A stretch of DNA of 64,000 nt from Oxalobacteraceae bacterium OTU3CINTB1 (GTDB taxonomy: Bacteria > Pseudomonadota > Gammaproteobacteria > Burkholderiales > Burkholderiaceae_D): NCBI GenBank assembly GCA_024123955.1, contig CP099652.1:3472001-3536000 (forward strand), given 5' to 3'. Below are positions 1 through 8,389 of this stretch, one piece after another. The first letter of the stretch is position 1, and each line of letters starts with the position of its first letter. Below the pieces are notes generated by a model that was not told the DNA's origin, did not search any database, and saw only the letters and a program-made list of their open reading frames with translations. The translations under genes were made by a program, and so were the position numbers.

Positions 1-522
1 TATGCCGACTATGCGCTGGGCCGTTTCATCGCCCAGGCCAAGAAAGAGGCCTACTGGAAGGACACCGTGTTCCTGATCGTCGCCGACCACGACAACCGGG
101 TCTACGGCGACAGCCTGGTGCCGATCAATAAGTTCCACATCCCCGGCCTGATCATGGGCGCGGACATCCAGCCCAAGGTCATCAAGACCATCGCCAGCCA
201 GATCGACCTGGCGCCGACGATGTTGTCGCTGATGGGCGTGTCGAGCGAGCATCCGATGATCGGCCGCGACTTCGCGCGCGACAGCGACACCCCGGGGCGG
301 GCCTTGATCCAGTTCGACAATTACTTCGCGTGGCTGGAGGGGTCGTCGGCGACAATCCTGCGGCCGGGCCAGGAGCCGTTGCTGGGCAAGTACGACGCCG
401 CCACCAAGACGCTGACCACGAGTTCGACGCCCGCCGATCCGCAACTGGTGGACAAGGCCATGTCGCACGTGGTGCTGCCGTCGATCCTCTATCGCGAACA
501 GCGCTACAAGTTGCAGAAGTAA
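1..522 (+). CDS. Sulfatase / LTA-synthase-like phosphotransferase, C-terminal part
   Basis: The reading frame is open from the first base and ends at 522, so only the C-terminal 173 residues are present. Near the start it reads DTVFLIVADHDNR, then a histidine-rich stretch ending NKFHIPGLIMG, then DLAPTMLSLMGV. These are the metal-binding and core motifs at the C-terminal end of the alkaline-phosphatase/sulfatase fold used by LtaS-like membrane phosphoglycerol and phosphoethanolamine transferases. The family normally has about five N-terminal membrane segments, which would lie upstream of the window. The substrate cannot be told from this part. The family call is firm; the exact activity is inference. 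Confidence 0.8.
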   Translation, partial: YADYALGRFIAQAKKEAYWKDTVFLIVADHDNRVYGDSLVPINKFHIPGLIMGADIQPKVIKTIASQIDLAPTMLSLMGVSSEHPMIGRDFARDSDTPGRALIQFDNYFAWLEGSSATILRPGQEPLLGKYDAATKTLTTSSTPADPQLVDKAMSHVVLPSILYREQRYKLQK

Positions 523-527
523 CTCAC

Positions 528-559
528 CGCGGCGGCGCGGTCTTTCCGTGGCCGCCGCG
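528..559 (+). terminator. Possible stem-loop after the sulfatase gene
   Basis: A 9-bp perfect GC stem (528-536 pairing with 551-559) starts 6 bases after the sulfatase stop codon at 522. The loop is 14 bases and there is no T-run behind it, so it could slow or end transcription but is not a textbook Rho-independent terminator. Confidence 0.35.
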
Positions 560-778
560 AGCAATACAGCTGGAAGTCCGCATCACGCCGGATGCTCAAC
601 ACCCAGCAGCATGCATCCGGCCGCCCCAGCCGCCCGGCCCGGCGGCGTAGCTATCGTGGAGGTAGTTACCAACAGAAAATTAGTGTTGTTACAATTTACG
701 TATTTTGGCAATTTTTGATCTGCTATCTTGTCCTCAGTGATCTAAACGGCGCGCAGTTTCCGGCTCGCCCAACCGCTG
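560..778. other. Intergenic stretch, AT-rich in its middle
   Basis: No credible gene is seen. Bases 661-735 are clearly richer in A and T than the surroundings, with runs such as AATTTTTGATC, and begin with a small dyad GGTAGTTACC. This is where a promoter for the downstream genes would be expected, but no pair of -35/-10 boxes with good spacing could be fixed. Confidence 0.3.
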
Positions 779-1042
779 ATGTTCGAGGACCAGATGCCAC
801 AGCTACCGCCAGCAGCACTGAGTTTGACCTCCGAATGGTTTTCCCGGCCCGGACACGAACGCCAACTTTTCCCCATCCTTGACAGGCTGGTCGCCGACAT
901 CCATGCCGGCGAGCCGGATACCCTGATCTACTTTGTGCACCAACCCTTGCCGTCCGCGCCGGGGTTGCAATTCCTGCCGCCGCCGGCGCCCAATTCAATG
1001 CTGTTCCCATCCCACTCTTCGCAGAAAGGCCAGCCGCTATAG
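779..1042 (+). pseudogene. Remnant of an antibiotic-biosynthesis-monooxygenase (ABM) domain protein
   Basis: The 87-residue frame contains LTSEWFSRPGHE, then ILDRLVADIHAGEPDTLIY and LQFLPPPAPNSMLF. This follows the first two thirds of small ABM-fold putative quinol monooxygenases, which typically run on through a segment beginning LFFE and a final helix. Here the match stops at MLF and is replaced by an unrelated serine-rich tail before the stop, and no other frame clearly resumes the domain. I read it as a truncated, probably non-functional copy. The start at 779 is only the first ATG; no convincing ribosome site precedes it. The alternative is a genuine short protein. Confidence 0.45.
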
Positions 1043-1098
1043 CGTCACCCATTTGTCCGACGATCTTCCTCCAATAATTCAATAAGATAGGAAAGAAC

Positions 1099-2553
1099 AT
1101 GCAACTGAGCCGACTATTCCTCTTCACCGCCTGCACCTGCGTGGCCCTGGGCGCCGCGGCGCAAACCCCGAATCCGTTCGGCAACTCCGCCAATCCGTCG
1201 CCGCCGCCGTCCGAGTATTCGGGGCCGATGTTCAAGCTGAGCTACGCCTATCCGGCCAGCGCACTCAAGCCGCCGATGCCGTGGCAAGCGGCGATCAAGA
1301 ATCAGCCCATTTCCGTGGCCAACGCCAGCGCATACGCCGAAGCACTGAAGGCGTCGATCGGCGACGACATGCGGGTGCTGCTGCAAGACTACAAGAACTG
1401 GGACGCCGGCAAGCGTGGGTGGTACAACGAGCCTTGGATGGCCTCGGTGAAGGGGGACGGCACACGTGAACCGATACACGGCATGTATGTCGGATCAAGT
1501 GACCTGGACGTTTCATTGTTTCAAAAAAGCGGATTGAACAAGTCTTTCACCACTTACGTGCTGACCTACTACGACCGGACCGCCGCCGTCACCTTGAACA
1601 AGATCTGGGGCAGTAGCGGGATGCAACCGGTAATGACGAAAGAAGCTACGCAGTTCCCCGAAGGTGCGATCATCGTCAAGGCGGCATTTACCACCGTCAG
1701 CGCCAAGGATTGGCCTGTCATGAAAGGCGCCTTGTCCTGGCCTGCGTACATCACGACGAACGTGACCGATTATCCGCCGCCGCCGAACAATCCGAACTTT
1801 TCGCCGGCCCGGAAGCTCACAGACACTTATCTGATGCAGTTCGACATTATCGTCAAGGACAGCGTATCCGCGCCCGCGACCGGCTGGGTGTTCACCACCC
1901 TGGTATACGACAGCCGGATCACCTCGCCTGACGTCTGGAAAAAAATGGTGGTGATGGGCGCGCAGTGGGGTAACGATCCAGTGCAGAAATACGTTCCGGG
2001 CCCTCAGCCACCTCTGGTGCAGAATTGGGTCAATCCGCAGGCCCCGCCATACGCGAGCGAGACGTTGGGGTGGGGCGGGCGCTTGTCCGGCCCCAACGAT
2101 GGCGCGATGAATGACATCGTCTATCCCTACGGCGAGAACAAGTCCGCACCATTTTCAAATACGAAATTCAAGTCTGTCAAAAACGCTCAAAATTCGTCTT
2201 GCATGAGTTGTCACAGTTCGGCGCAATGGAGCGTCGCAGCCAATACCAGCCCGTCCTTCCTGCTGCCGGCGCTGGCGAATCCGCTCCTTCAAGCATCCAC
2301 CCTTAATGAAACGACCGACTTTGTCTCCCCCGAACCGGGGTCGGAGTTATGGCTGAAATGGTTTCAGAATCGCAAGGGCGATGACCCCATGGATGCCGGC
2401 AACATCGCTGCCGACTTCGATATGGTGCTGACATTCAAGTCGCTTCCCGCCTGGCATAAAGCGACGCACCCCAATCCCACGCGCGGCGCCCTGCAATTTG
2501 ACCTGAGGGGCAAACGCGTCGTGCCGCTGACCCAATCGACACCCGCCAAGTGA
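1099..2553 (+). CDS. Exported protein with a single c-type heme motif
   Basis: 484 residues beginning with a clear signal peptide (hydrophobic core LFLFTACTCVALG, cleavage likely after AAA in GAAAQT). The mature part is unlike any family I can name firmly, except for CMSCH about residue 372, a CxxCH c-type heme attachment motif inside NSSCMSCHSSAQW. One heme would be attached in the periplasm. A purine-rich GATAGGAAAG precedes the ATG. The GMC flavoprotein gene starts 9 bases after the stop, so the two are almost certainly co-transcribed and may form an electron-transfer pair; that partnership is inference. No other enzymatic motif was seen. Confidence 0.75.
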   Translation: MQLSRLFLFTACTCVALGAAAQTPNPFGNSANPSPPPSEYSGPMFKLSYAYPASALKPPMPWQAAIKNQPISVANASAYAEALKASIGDDMRVLLQDYKNWDAGKRGWYNEPWMASVKGDGTREPIHGMYVGSSDLDVSLFQKSGLNKSFTTYVLTYYDRTAAVTLNKIWGSSGMQPVMTKEATQFPEGAIIVKAAFTTVSAKDWPVMKGALSWPAYITTNVTDYPPPPNNPNFSPARKLTDTYLMQFDIIVKDSVSAPATGWVFTTLVYDSRITSPDVWKKMVVMGAQWGNDPVQKYVPGPQPPLVQNWVNPQAPPYASETLGWGGRLSGPNDGAMNDIVYPYGENKSAPFSNTKFKSVKNAQNSSCMSCHSSAQWSVAANTSPSFLLPALANPLLQASTLNETTDFVSPEPGSELWLKWFQNRKGDDPMDAGNIAADFDMVLTFKSLPAWHKATHPNPTRGALQFDLRGKRVVPLTQSTPAK

Positions 2554-2562
2554 GGAGCGATC

Positions 2563-4275
2563 ATGAGCCACAACTACAAGCGCTTCCTGGCCGGGCCGCA
2601 TGCCGGGTCCGGCGGTAACAAGCAGGGCTACCCGGTCCCCGGCGCGCAAACGGCCGATGCCGACCGCGTCGCCGGCGCCGCCTTCTTCACCGGCCACGGC
2701 GACTGGGACGCCGTCGCCAACGCCAACTACGACTTCATCGTCATCGGCACCGGGCCGACCGCCGTGGCCTTCGTCGAGCAAAGCCTCAAGCACAATCGGC
2801 ACGCCCGCATACTGATGCTCGAACGGGGCGGCTTCTGGCTGCCGACGCACTACCAGATGCTGCCGGCCGCGTTCCAGGCCACCACGTCGGCGCAAACCAC
2901 CTACCCGTGGTCGCGCACCACCGACATGGCGACCACCGGCATGAAGTTTTTCCAGGCCGGCTACATTCCGGTCCTGGGCGGACGCTCGACCTATTGGAGC
3001 GCCTGGTGCCCCGCGCCCGATCCCGGGCTGATGCGCGACTGGCCGCAAGCGCTGATCGACGTCACCTTGCAACCGGGCTTCTGGGAGCGCGCCAAGACCT
3101 TCCTGCACGTGCAATCGATGAGTGACATGCGCGACGGCGTCTACGGCGAACTGCAGCGGCAACTGGACGACAACTTGCGCGAGAACTACCAGCGCCACGT
3201 GCCGACGGCGCAACATGCGTATCCGGCGCCGATCGCGGTGGGCAATCCGGATTGGAAGGGAGTGAAGTTCTACAAGTACTCCACCGTCGGCACGCTGCTC
3301 GACCTGCAGCAGCATCAGCAGGGCCTGGCGCAGCACGGCCATGGCGCGCCGCTGAGCATTGTCGACCGCTGCCCCGTCAACCGCTTGCTGCATGACCACC
3401 AGGGCGGCGTGACCGCGATCGACACCGGGCGCGGCGTCGTCACGGTCGGCGCGGCGCGCATCATCCTGGCGATGGGGACGATCCCACCGGCGACGCTGCT
3501 GATGAACTCCTTCGGCGACCTGCTGCCCAACGCCGGGCGGCGCTACACGGGCCACTTCATGTCGCACGTGACCGCGCGCGTGAGCAGGTCCGCATTCAAG
3601 GATTTGTCGGCGCTGGAAATCGCCGCGCTCTACCTCGACGGCAAGGATGCCGCCGGCTTCCAGTACCACGTCCAGGCCAGCGCCTTCGCGGTTGCCGATC
3701 CGGCCGCCGACGCCGGCACGATCGCGCACGAGGCGCCCGACGCGGCAGCGATCGCGTCGCCGCAGCAACTGGCCGGTTCGGAGGGGTATGTGGTGTTCGT
3801 CTGCGCGACCCTGGGCGAGGTGAACGAAAAGAATTCGCGCAACTGGATCCGGCGCAATAGCGGCGCCGACCCGACGACCAACATTAGCGTTCAACTGGAA
3901 ACCGGACCGGAGGAGCTGGCGTTGTGGGACGTGCTCGACGAGGCGACCTATCAAACCATCGGCGCCATGGTCAACCGGGGCGGGACGGCGCCGTCGGTCG
4001 AATACTGGACCGACGCGGACGAGGGCGACGGCGGCGCATGGGGACCGGCGCGGCCCCCGCGCGGGAAAATCCGTCTCAATGTGATCGTGCACGAGGCGTC
4101 GGCATTGTGGATGGGCGAGGACCCGGCGAGCTCGGTGGTCGGCCTCGACTACCGTCCGCACGGCGTGCGCAACGTTTATGTCACCGGTGGCGCGATTTTT
4201 CCCACGTCGGGCTCCTGGAATCCCACGCTGACCATGTGCGGACTGGCCCAGGACCTGGCGGACAAGTTGCGTTAG
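2563..4275 (+). CDS. GMC-family FAD-dependent oxidoreductase
   Basis: 570 residues. After about 55 residues comes the FAD-binding beta-alpha-beta turn YDFIVIGTGPTAVAF; the third glycine of the usual GxGxxG is alanine here. LERGGFW follows as the ribose-binding acidic end, then GGRSTYWSAW, the GMC signature region. The C-terminal GMC domain ends in FPTSGSWNPTLTMCGLAQDLAD, where the Asn-Pro pair next to the active site is present, and a His lies in VHEASALWMGEDP. The family oxidises alcohols, sugars or choline; the substrate is unknown. No signal peptide is visible, which is odd beside an exported heme protein, unless the pair is exported together or unrelated in function. Confidence 0.85.
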   Translation: MSHNYKRFLAGPHAGSGGNKQGYPVPGAQTADADRVAGAAFFTGHGDWDAVANANYDFIVIGTGPTAVAFVEQSLKHNRHARILMLERGGFWLPTHYQMLPAAFQATTSAQTTYPWSRTTDMATTGMKFFQAGYIPVLGGRSTYWSAWCPAPDPGLMRDWPQALIDVTLQPGFWERAKTFLHVQSMSDMRDGVYGELQRQLDDNLRENYQRHVPTAQHAYPAPIAVGNPDWKGVKFYKYSTVGTLLDLQQHQQGLAQHGHGAPLSIVDRCPVNRLLHDHQGGVTAIDTGRGVVTVGAARIILAMGTIPPATLLMNSFGDLLPNAGRRYTGHFMSHVTARVSRSAFKDLSALEIAALYLDGKDAAGFQYHVQASAFAVADPAADAGTIAHEAPDAAAIASPQQLAGSEGYVVFVCATLGEVNEKNSRNWIRRNSGADPTTNISVQLETGPEELALWDVLDEATYQTIGAMVNRGGTAPSVEYWTDADEGDGGAWGPARPPRGKIRLNVIVHEASALWMGEDPASSVVGLDYRPHGVRNVYVTGGAIFPTSGSWNPTLTMCGLAQDLADKLR

Positions 4276-4307
4276 CGCGGCGTCACCCCGCCGTCACCCG
4301 CCGCCGT

Positions 4308-4333
4308 CCGCCACGCGAGAACACGCGTGGCGG
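4308..4333 (+). terminator. Perfect 10-bp stem-loop after the GMC gene
   Basis: CCGCCACGCG (4308-4317) pairs perfectly with CGCGTGGCGG (4324-4333) around a 6-base loop, 33 bases after the oxidoreductase stop. GC-rich sequence rather than a T-run follows, so termination is likely only in part or Rho-assisted. Confidence 0.45.
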
Positions 4334-4470
4334 GCGCCGGCCGGGGGCCGGCAGCGCCGGCGCGCGCGTCCGCACTCCTTGAAAGTCTCTTCGCTTCATT
4401 TCCTTCCTCTCCGCAGTCCGCATTACCACTTCCCGGGTCCGGCCGATAGCTTTTCGCCGTCATCATTTAT

Positions 4471-4583
4471 GGGGACAGACGTCCCCGATCCTCCTGACTA
4501 ATATGTACACATTACAAATATAACCATGTGCCAGCCGGCGGCGAAACGCGGCCGCCCGGCACGTCCGACCCGGTCCAATTGCC
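4471..4583 (+). promoter_or_regulatory. Leader region of the T6SS operon
   Basis: The 308-base gap 4276-4583 carries no gene. It contains a short hairpin GGGGAC-AGAC-GTCCCC (4471-4486) and, just before tssA, an AT-rich block (4499-4524) with TATAAC at 4519-4524, the only place resembling a -10 box. A CTGACT about 19 bases upstream is a poor -35, so a sigma54 or activator-dependent promoter is equally possible. The assignment as T6SS promoter region rests mostly on position. Confidence 0.3.
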
Positions 4584-5618
4584 ATGTCCGTCATCGACTT
4601 TGATTTGCTGCTGCAAGACGTCAACGCAGACGATCCGTGCGGACCGAACCTTGAGTACGATCCCGATTTCGTCGCGCTCGAGTCGGAGGTGGCGGGCAAG
4701 CCCGAGGTGCAGTACGGCGCGACCATCACCGCCGCCGTGCCGCCGGACTGGAAGGCGATCGACCGCACCGCGCGCGCCTTGCTGCTGCGTAGCCGCGACC
4801 TGCGCCTGGCCGTGCATTTGCTGCGCGCCGGCCTGGCGCTGCATGGGGTGGCGGGGCTGGCCGACGGCCTGCGCCTGATCCAGCGCTTGCTCGAGGAGCA
4901 GTGGGACGGCGTCCATCCGCAGCTCGACGCCGACGACGACATGGACCCGACATTGCGCATCAATTCCCTGCTGATCCTGAACGACCACGCCACCGTGCTG
5001 CGCGACCTGAAGGAAGCCTGTCTGATCGTGCTGCCCGGACTGGGACGGCTGACCCTGAAGATGCTGGAGATCGCCACCGGCGAGCTGGCGCCACCGCCGG
5101 GCGTCGAGAAAGTGGCGCTCGCGTCGATCGAGCTGGCGATGCGCGACGCCGACGCCGCCGCCCTGACGGCGGCGCGCCAGGCCATCGCGCTTGCATGCGA
5201 CAGCGCGGCCGGCATCGAGGCGGCGCTGGAGCGCCGGGTCGGCGCCGCCCAGTCGCTCAGCCTTGCCAGCCTGACCCGCTTGCTCCGGCGCGGCCGCGAG
5301 TTTCTTGGGGTCGAAGCGGTCGCCTTGCCCGACGATCCAGCGGCCGCCGTCGATGCAGAGGGCGCCGTAGGCGCCGACGGCGGCCGCCGCGCCACGCCGA
5401 TCAGCGGCGAGATCGCCAACCGCGCCGACGTCGAGCGCGTGCTCGACAAACTGATCGGCTATTACGAACAGCATGAGCCGTCCAGTCCCTTGCCCATGCT
5501 GCTGCTGCGCGCCAAGCGCCTGGTGGCCATGAGCTTCATGGAAATCCTGGAGGACCTGGCGCCCGATGGCGTAAAGCAGGCCAGTTTGATCCGGGGGCCG
5601 CAGGGCGCACCGGAGTAA
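4584..5618 (+). CDS. tssA: Type VI secretion protein TssA (ImpA family)
   Basis: 344 residues. The N-terminal ImpA_N domain is plain: DDPCGPNLEYDPDF at residues 13-26, then the helical segment with LLRAGLALHGVAGLADGL and LEEQWDGVHPQ. The C-terminal part, ending in ANRADVERVLDKLIGYYEQHEPSSP and the PMLLLRAKRL segment, is the short TssA1-type oligomerising domain. TssA caps the growing sheath and tail at the baseplate and coordinates polymerisation. It is the first gene of the T6SS operon; tssB follows after about 50 bases. Confidence 0.93.
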   Translation: MSVIDFDLLLQDVNADDPCGPNLEYDPDFVALESEVAGKPEVQYGATITAAVPPDWKAIDRTARALLLRSRDLRLAVHLLRAGLALHGVAGLADGLRLIQRLLEEQWDGVHPQLDADDDMDPTLRINSLLILNDHATVLRDLKEACLIVLPGLGRLTLKMLEIATGELAPPPGVEKVALASIELAMRDADAAALTAARQAIALACDSAAGIEAALERRVGAAQSLSLASLTRLLRRGREFLGVEAVALPDDPAAAVDAEGAVGADGGRRATPISGEIANRADVERVLDKLIGYYEQHEPSSPLPMLLLRAKRLVAMSFMEILEDLAPDGVKQASLIRGPQGAPE

Positions 5619-5669
5619 TCAGTCGCCGGCAAGACGGCAATCGTGTTGTTCAATCATGGAGGAAGTATC

Positions 5670-6170
5670 GTGGCCAAAGAGAGTAGTCAGAAATTCATCG
5701 CGCGCAACCGCGCCCCGCGCGTGCAGATCGAGTACGACGTCGAGGTCTACGGCGCCGAGAAAAAGGTGCAACTGCCGTTCGTGATGGGCGTGCTGGCCGA
5801 CCTGTCGGGCCAGCCGGCCGACCCGCTGGCCCCGGTGGCCGACCGCAAGTTCCTCGAAATCGACGTCGACAACTTCGACGACCGCCTCAAGGCGATGAAG
5901 CCGCGCGTGGCGGTGCAGGTGCCCAACACCTTGAGCGGCGAGGGCAACCTGAGCGTGGAGATGACGTTCGAGAACATGGACGACTTCACGCCGGCGGCGA
6001 TCGCCCGCAAGGTCGGCCCGCTCAACAAGCTGCTCGAGGCGCGCGGCCAGCTGTCGAACCTGCTGACCTACATGGACGGCAAGACCGGCGCCGAGGACCT
6101 GATCGCCAAACTGCTGAGCGAACCGGCGCTGATGCAGGCGCTGACGTCGGCCCCGAAACCGCAAGAATAA
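5670..6170 (+). CDS. tssB: T6SS sheath small subunit TssB (VipA/ImpB)
   Basis: 166 residues from GTG 5670. This start is chosen because a strong GGAGGA sits at 5658-5663, six bases before it, and because TssB proteins characteristically begin with AKESSQKFIARNRAPRVQIEYDVE. An upstream in-frame GTG at 5643 would add nine unrelated residues. With TssC it forms the contractile sheath that ClpV recycles. The N-terminal helix of TssB is the known docking site for TagJ, whose gene is three genes downstream. Confidence 0.95.
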   Translation: MAKESSQKFIARNRAPRVQIEYDVEVYGAEKKVQLPFVMGVLADLSGQPADPLAPVADRKFLEIDVDNFDDRLKAMKPRVAVQVPNTLSGEGNLSVEMTFENMDDFTPAAIARKVGPLNKLLEARGQLSNLLTYMDGKTGAEDLIAKLLSEPALMQALTSAPKPQE

Positions 6171-6195
6171 TATCTGACCGTCCTGGAGAAACACT

Positions 6196-7689
6196 ATGGC
6201 TGAATTGAACGAAGCAGAAGCACCCCTTGCCGTCGCCACGCTCGAGATGAGCGACTTCGGCAGCCTGCTGCAAAAGGAATTCAAACCGCAGTCGGACAAG
6301 GCCAAGGAGGCCGTCGAGAGCGCGGTGCGCACCCTGGCCGAGCAGGCACTGGTGGGCAGCAACATCATCTCGGGCGACGTGCTGGCTACCATCGAGGGCC
6401 TGATCGCGGCGTTGGATTTGAAGCTCAGCGAGCAGATCAACCTGATCCTGCACACGCCGGAGTTCCAGGCCGTCGAGGGCGCCTGGCGCGGCCTGCACCA
6501 CCTGGTTAACAACACCGAGACCGACGAGATGCTCAAGATCCGCGTGCTCAACATCTCGAAGAACGAGCTGGGCAAAACGATCAAGAAATTCAAGGGCACG
6601 GCCTGGGATCAGAGCCCGATCTTCAAGAAAATGTACGAGCAGGAGTTTGGCCAGTTCGGCGGCGAGCCGTTCGGCGCCATCGTCGCCGACTACTACTTCG
6701 ACAACAGCGCGCCGGACGTCGAGCTGCTGACCGGCATGGCCAAGGTGGCCGCCGCCGCCCACGCGCCATTCATCTCGGCGGCCGCGCCGTCGGTAATGCT
6801 GATGGAATCGTGGCAGGAGTTGTCCAATCCGCGCGACCTGACCAAGATCTTCCAGACGCCGGAGCATGCCGCCTGGCGCTCGTTCCGCGAGTCCGAGGAT
6901 TCGCGCTACGTCGGCCTGGCCATGCCGCGCTTCCTGGCGCGCCAGCCCTACGGCGCCAAGACCGACCCGGTCGAGGCGTTCGACTTCGAGGAGGATACCT
7001 CGGCGCCCGGCAGCAAGAACTACACCTGGGCCAACGCGGCCTACGCGATGGCGGTCAACATCAACCGCTCGTTCAAGGAGTACGGCTGGTGCTCGCGCAT
7101 CCGCGGCATCGAGTCCGGCGGCGCGGTCGAAGGCTTGCCGGTGCATACCTTCCCGACCGACGATGGTGGCGTCGACATGCAGTGTCCGACAGAGATCGCC
7201 ATCTCGGACCGGCGCGAGGCGGAGCTGGCCGCCAATGGCTTCATGCCGCTGGTGCACAAGAAAAACACCGACTTCGCCGCCTTCATCGGTGCCCAGTCGC
7301 TGCACAAGCCGGCCGAGTATGACGATCCGGACGCCACCGCCAATGCCAACCTGGCCGCGCGGCTGCCGTACCTGTTTGCCACCTGCCGCTTCGCGCACTA
7401 CCTCAAGTGCATTGTGCGCGACAAGATCGGCTCGTTCAAGGAGCGCGACGAGATGCAGCGCTGGCTGACCAAATGGATCAACCAGTATGTAGACGGCGAT
7501 CCGGTCAACTCCAGCGAAGGCACCAAGGCGCGCAAACCATTGTCGGCCGCCGAGGTGGTTCTGGAGGAGGTCGAGGGCAACCCCGGCTACTACACCTCGA
7601 AGTTTTATCTGCGCCCGCATTACCAGCTTGAGGGTTTGACCGTGTCGCTGCGTTTGGTCTCCAAGCTGCCATCGGCGAAGGCCGGCTAA
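6196..7689 (+). CDS. tssC: T6SS sheath large subunit TssC (VipB/ImpC)
   Basis: 497 residues, the usual length for TssC. Recognisable blocks include EFQAVEGAWRGLHHLV, the segment ending FGAIVADYYFDN, YVGLAMPRFLARQPYG and the C-terminal YYTSKFYLRPHYQLEGLTVS. With TssB it builds the contractile tail sheath in the cytoplasm. It starts 25 bases after tssB behind CCTGGAGAAAC, a good ribosome site. Nothing is missing or unusual. Confidence 0.97.
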   Translation: MAELNEAEAPLAVATLEMSDFGSLLQKEFKPQSDKAKEAVESAVRTLAEQALVGSNIISGDVLATIEGLIAALDLKLSEQINLILHTPEFQAVEGAWRGLHHLVNNTETDEMLKIRVLNISKNELGKTIKKFKGTAWDQSPIFKKMYEQEFGQFGGEPFGAIVADYYFDNSAPDVELLTGMAKVAAAAHAPFISAAAPSVMLMESWQELSNPRDLTKIFQTPEHAAWRSFRESEDSRYVGLAMPRFLARQPYGAKTDPVEAFDFEEDTSAPGSKNYTWANAAYAMAVNINRSFKEYGWCSRIRGIESGGAVEGLPVHTFPTDDGGVDMQCPTEIAISDRREAELAANGFMPLVHKKNTDFAAFIGAQSLHKPAEYDDPDATANANLAARLPYLFATCRFAHYLKCIVRDKIGSFKERDEMQRWLTKWINQYVDGDPVNSSEGTKARKPLSAAEVVLEEVEGNPGYYTSKFYLRPHYQLEGLTVSLRLVSKLPSAKAG

Positions 7690-7744
7690 GCTTCGCTTTT
7701 TCACATAAAACCGCCGGCATGGCGCCGGCACACAGGAGAAAATC

Positions 7745-8251
7745 ATGGCATTAGATATGTTCATCAATATGGGCAAAGGCATCGAGGGCGAGTCGGCCGA
7801 CAAAGTCCAAGGGGGCAAAGGCGACATCGACGTGCTGGCCTGGAGCTGGGGCCTTTCGCAGTCGGGCACCACCCACATGGGCAAGGGCGGCGGCGCCGGC
7901 AAGGCCAATTTCCAGGATCTGTCGTTCACCAAATACATCGACTCGGCCACTAACGCGTTGATGATCCACTTGTCCAAAGGCACGCACATTCCCAAGGTGT
8001 CGCTGCTGGCACGCAAGGCTGGCTCAGGCCAGATTGCCTATATCAACATGATCATGGAAGAAGTGATGGTCACGTCGGTGTCGACCGGCGGCAGCGGGGG
8101 CGAGGACCGTCTGACGGAAAATGTGACCTTGAATTTTGCCAAGGTGACGTTCTCCTACACGCCGCAGACTGGCGCAGGCGCCGAGGATAAGAAGAAGGAC
8201 TTCGCATGGGATATCGCCGGCAACGCCGAGGGTACGGCCGCGACTGCATAG
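7745..8251 (+). CDS. hcp: Hcp tube protein (TssD)
   Basis: 168 residues of the Hcp/EvpC family: N-terminal LDMFINMGKGIEGES, GDIDVLAWSWGLSQSGTTHMG, then FTKYIDSATNALM and the late beta-strand VTLNFAKVTFSYTPQ. Hexameric rings of this protein stack into the inner tube and are shed with VgrG and effectors. A strong CAGGAGAAAATC ribosome site precedes it. A large GC stem-loop lies directly behind the gene, which fits the high protein demand compared with downstream components. Confidence 0.97.
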   Translation: MALDMFINMGKGIEGESADKVQGGKGDIDVLAWSWGLSQSGTTHMGKGGGAGKANFQDLSFTKYIDSATNALMIHLSKGTHIPKVSLLARKAGSGQIAYINMIMEEVMVTSVSTGGSGGEDRLTENVTLNFAKVTFSYTPQTGAGAEDKKKDFAWDIAGNAEGTAATA

Positions 8252-8263
8252 ATGCACGGTACC

Positions 8264-8306
8264 GGCCTGCGGAAGTGCCGCGGCCGGTTTCTGTCGGCCG
8301 CAGGCC
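8264..8306 (+). terminator. Long GC-rich stem-loop between hcp and tagJ
   Basis: GGCCTGCGG (8264-8272) pairs with CCGCAGGCC (8298-8306), and the interior offers further pairing between GCGGCCG and CGGCCG. It lies 12 bases after the hcp stop codon. There is no T-run, so it is more likely a partial terminator or an mRNA 3'-end stabiliser that sets hcp above tagJ and later genes. Confidence 0.5.
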
Positions 8307-8389
8307 CCGGCAGGGTTTAGAGCTGGCGCCGCAATGCTGCCGGGACGCTCGCTATCCGATCGTCCACTGAACTTTTGAATTGGAACATC

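Noticed and set aside
6022..8016. Long minus-strand open frames opposite tssC and hcp, and similar ones opposite clpV (12580-15150) and tssM (26252-29509)
   Set aside because: They are low-complexity, Arg/His/Gln-rich shadows that arise because high-GC genes lack stop codons on the other strand; no domain, start site or ribosome site supports them.
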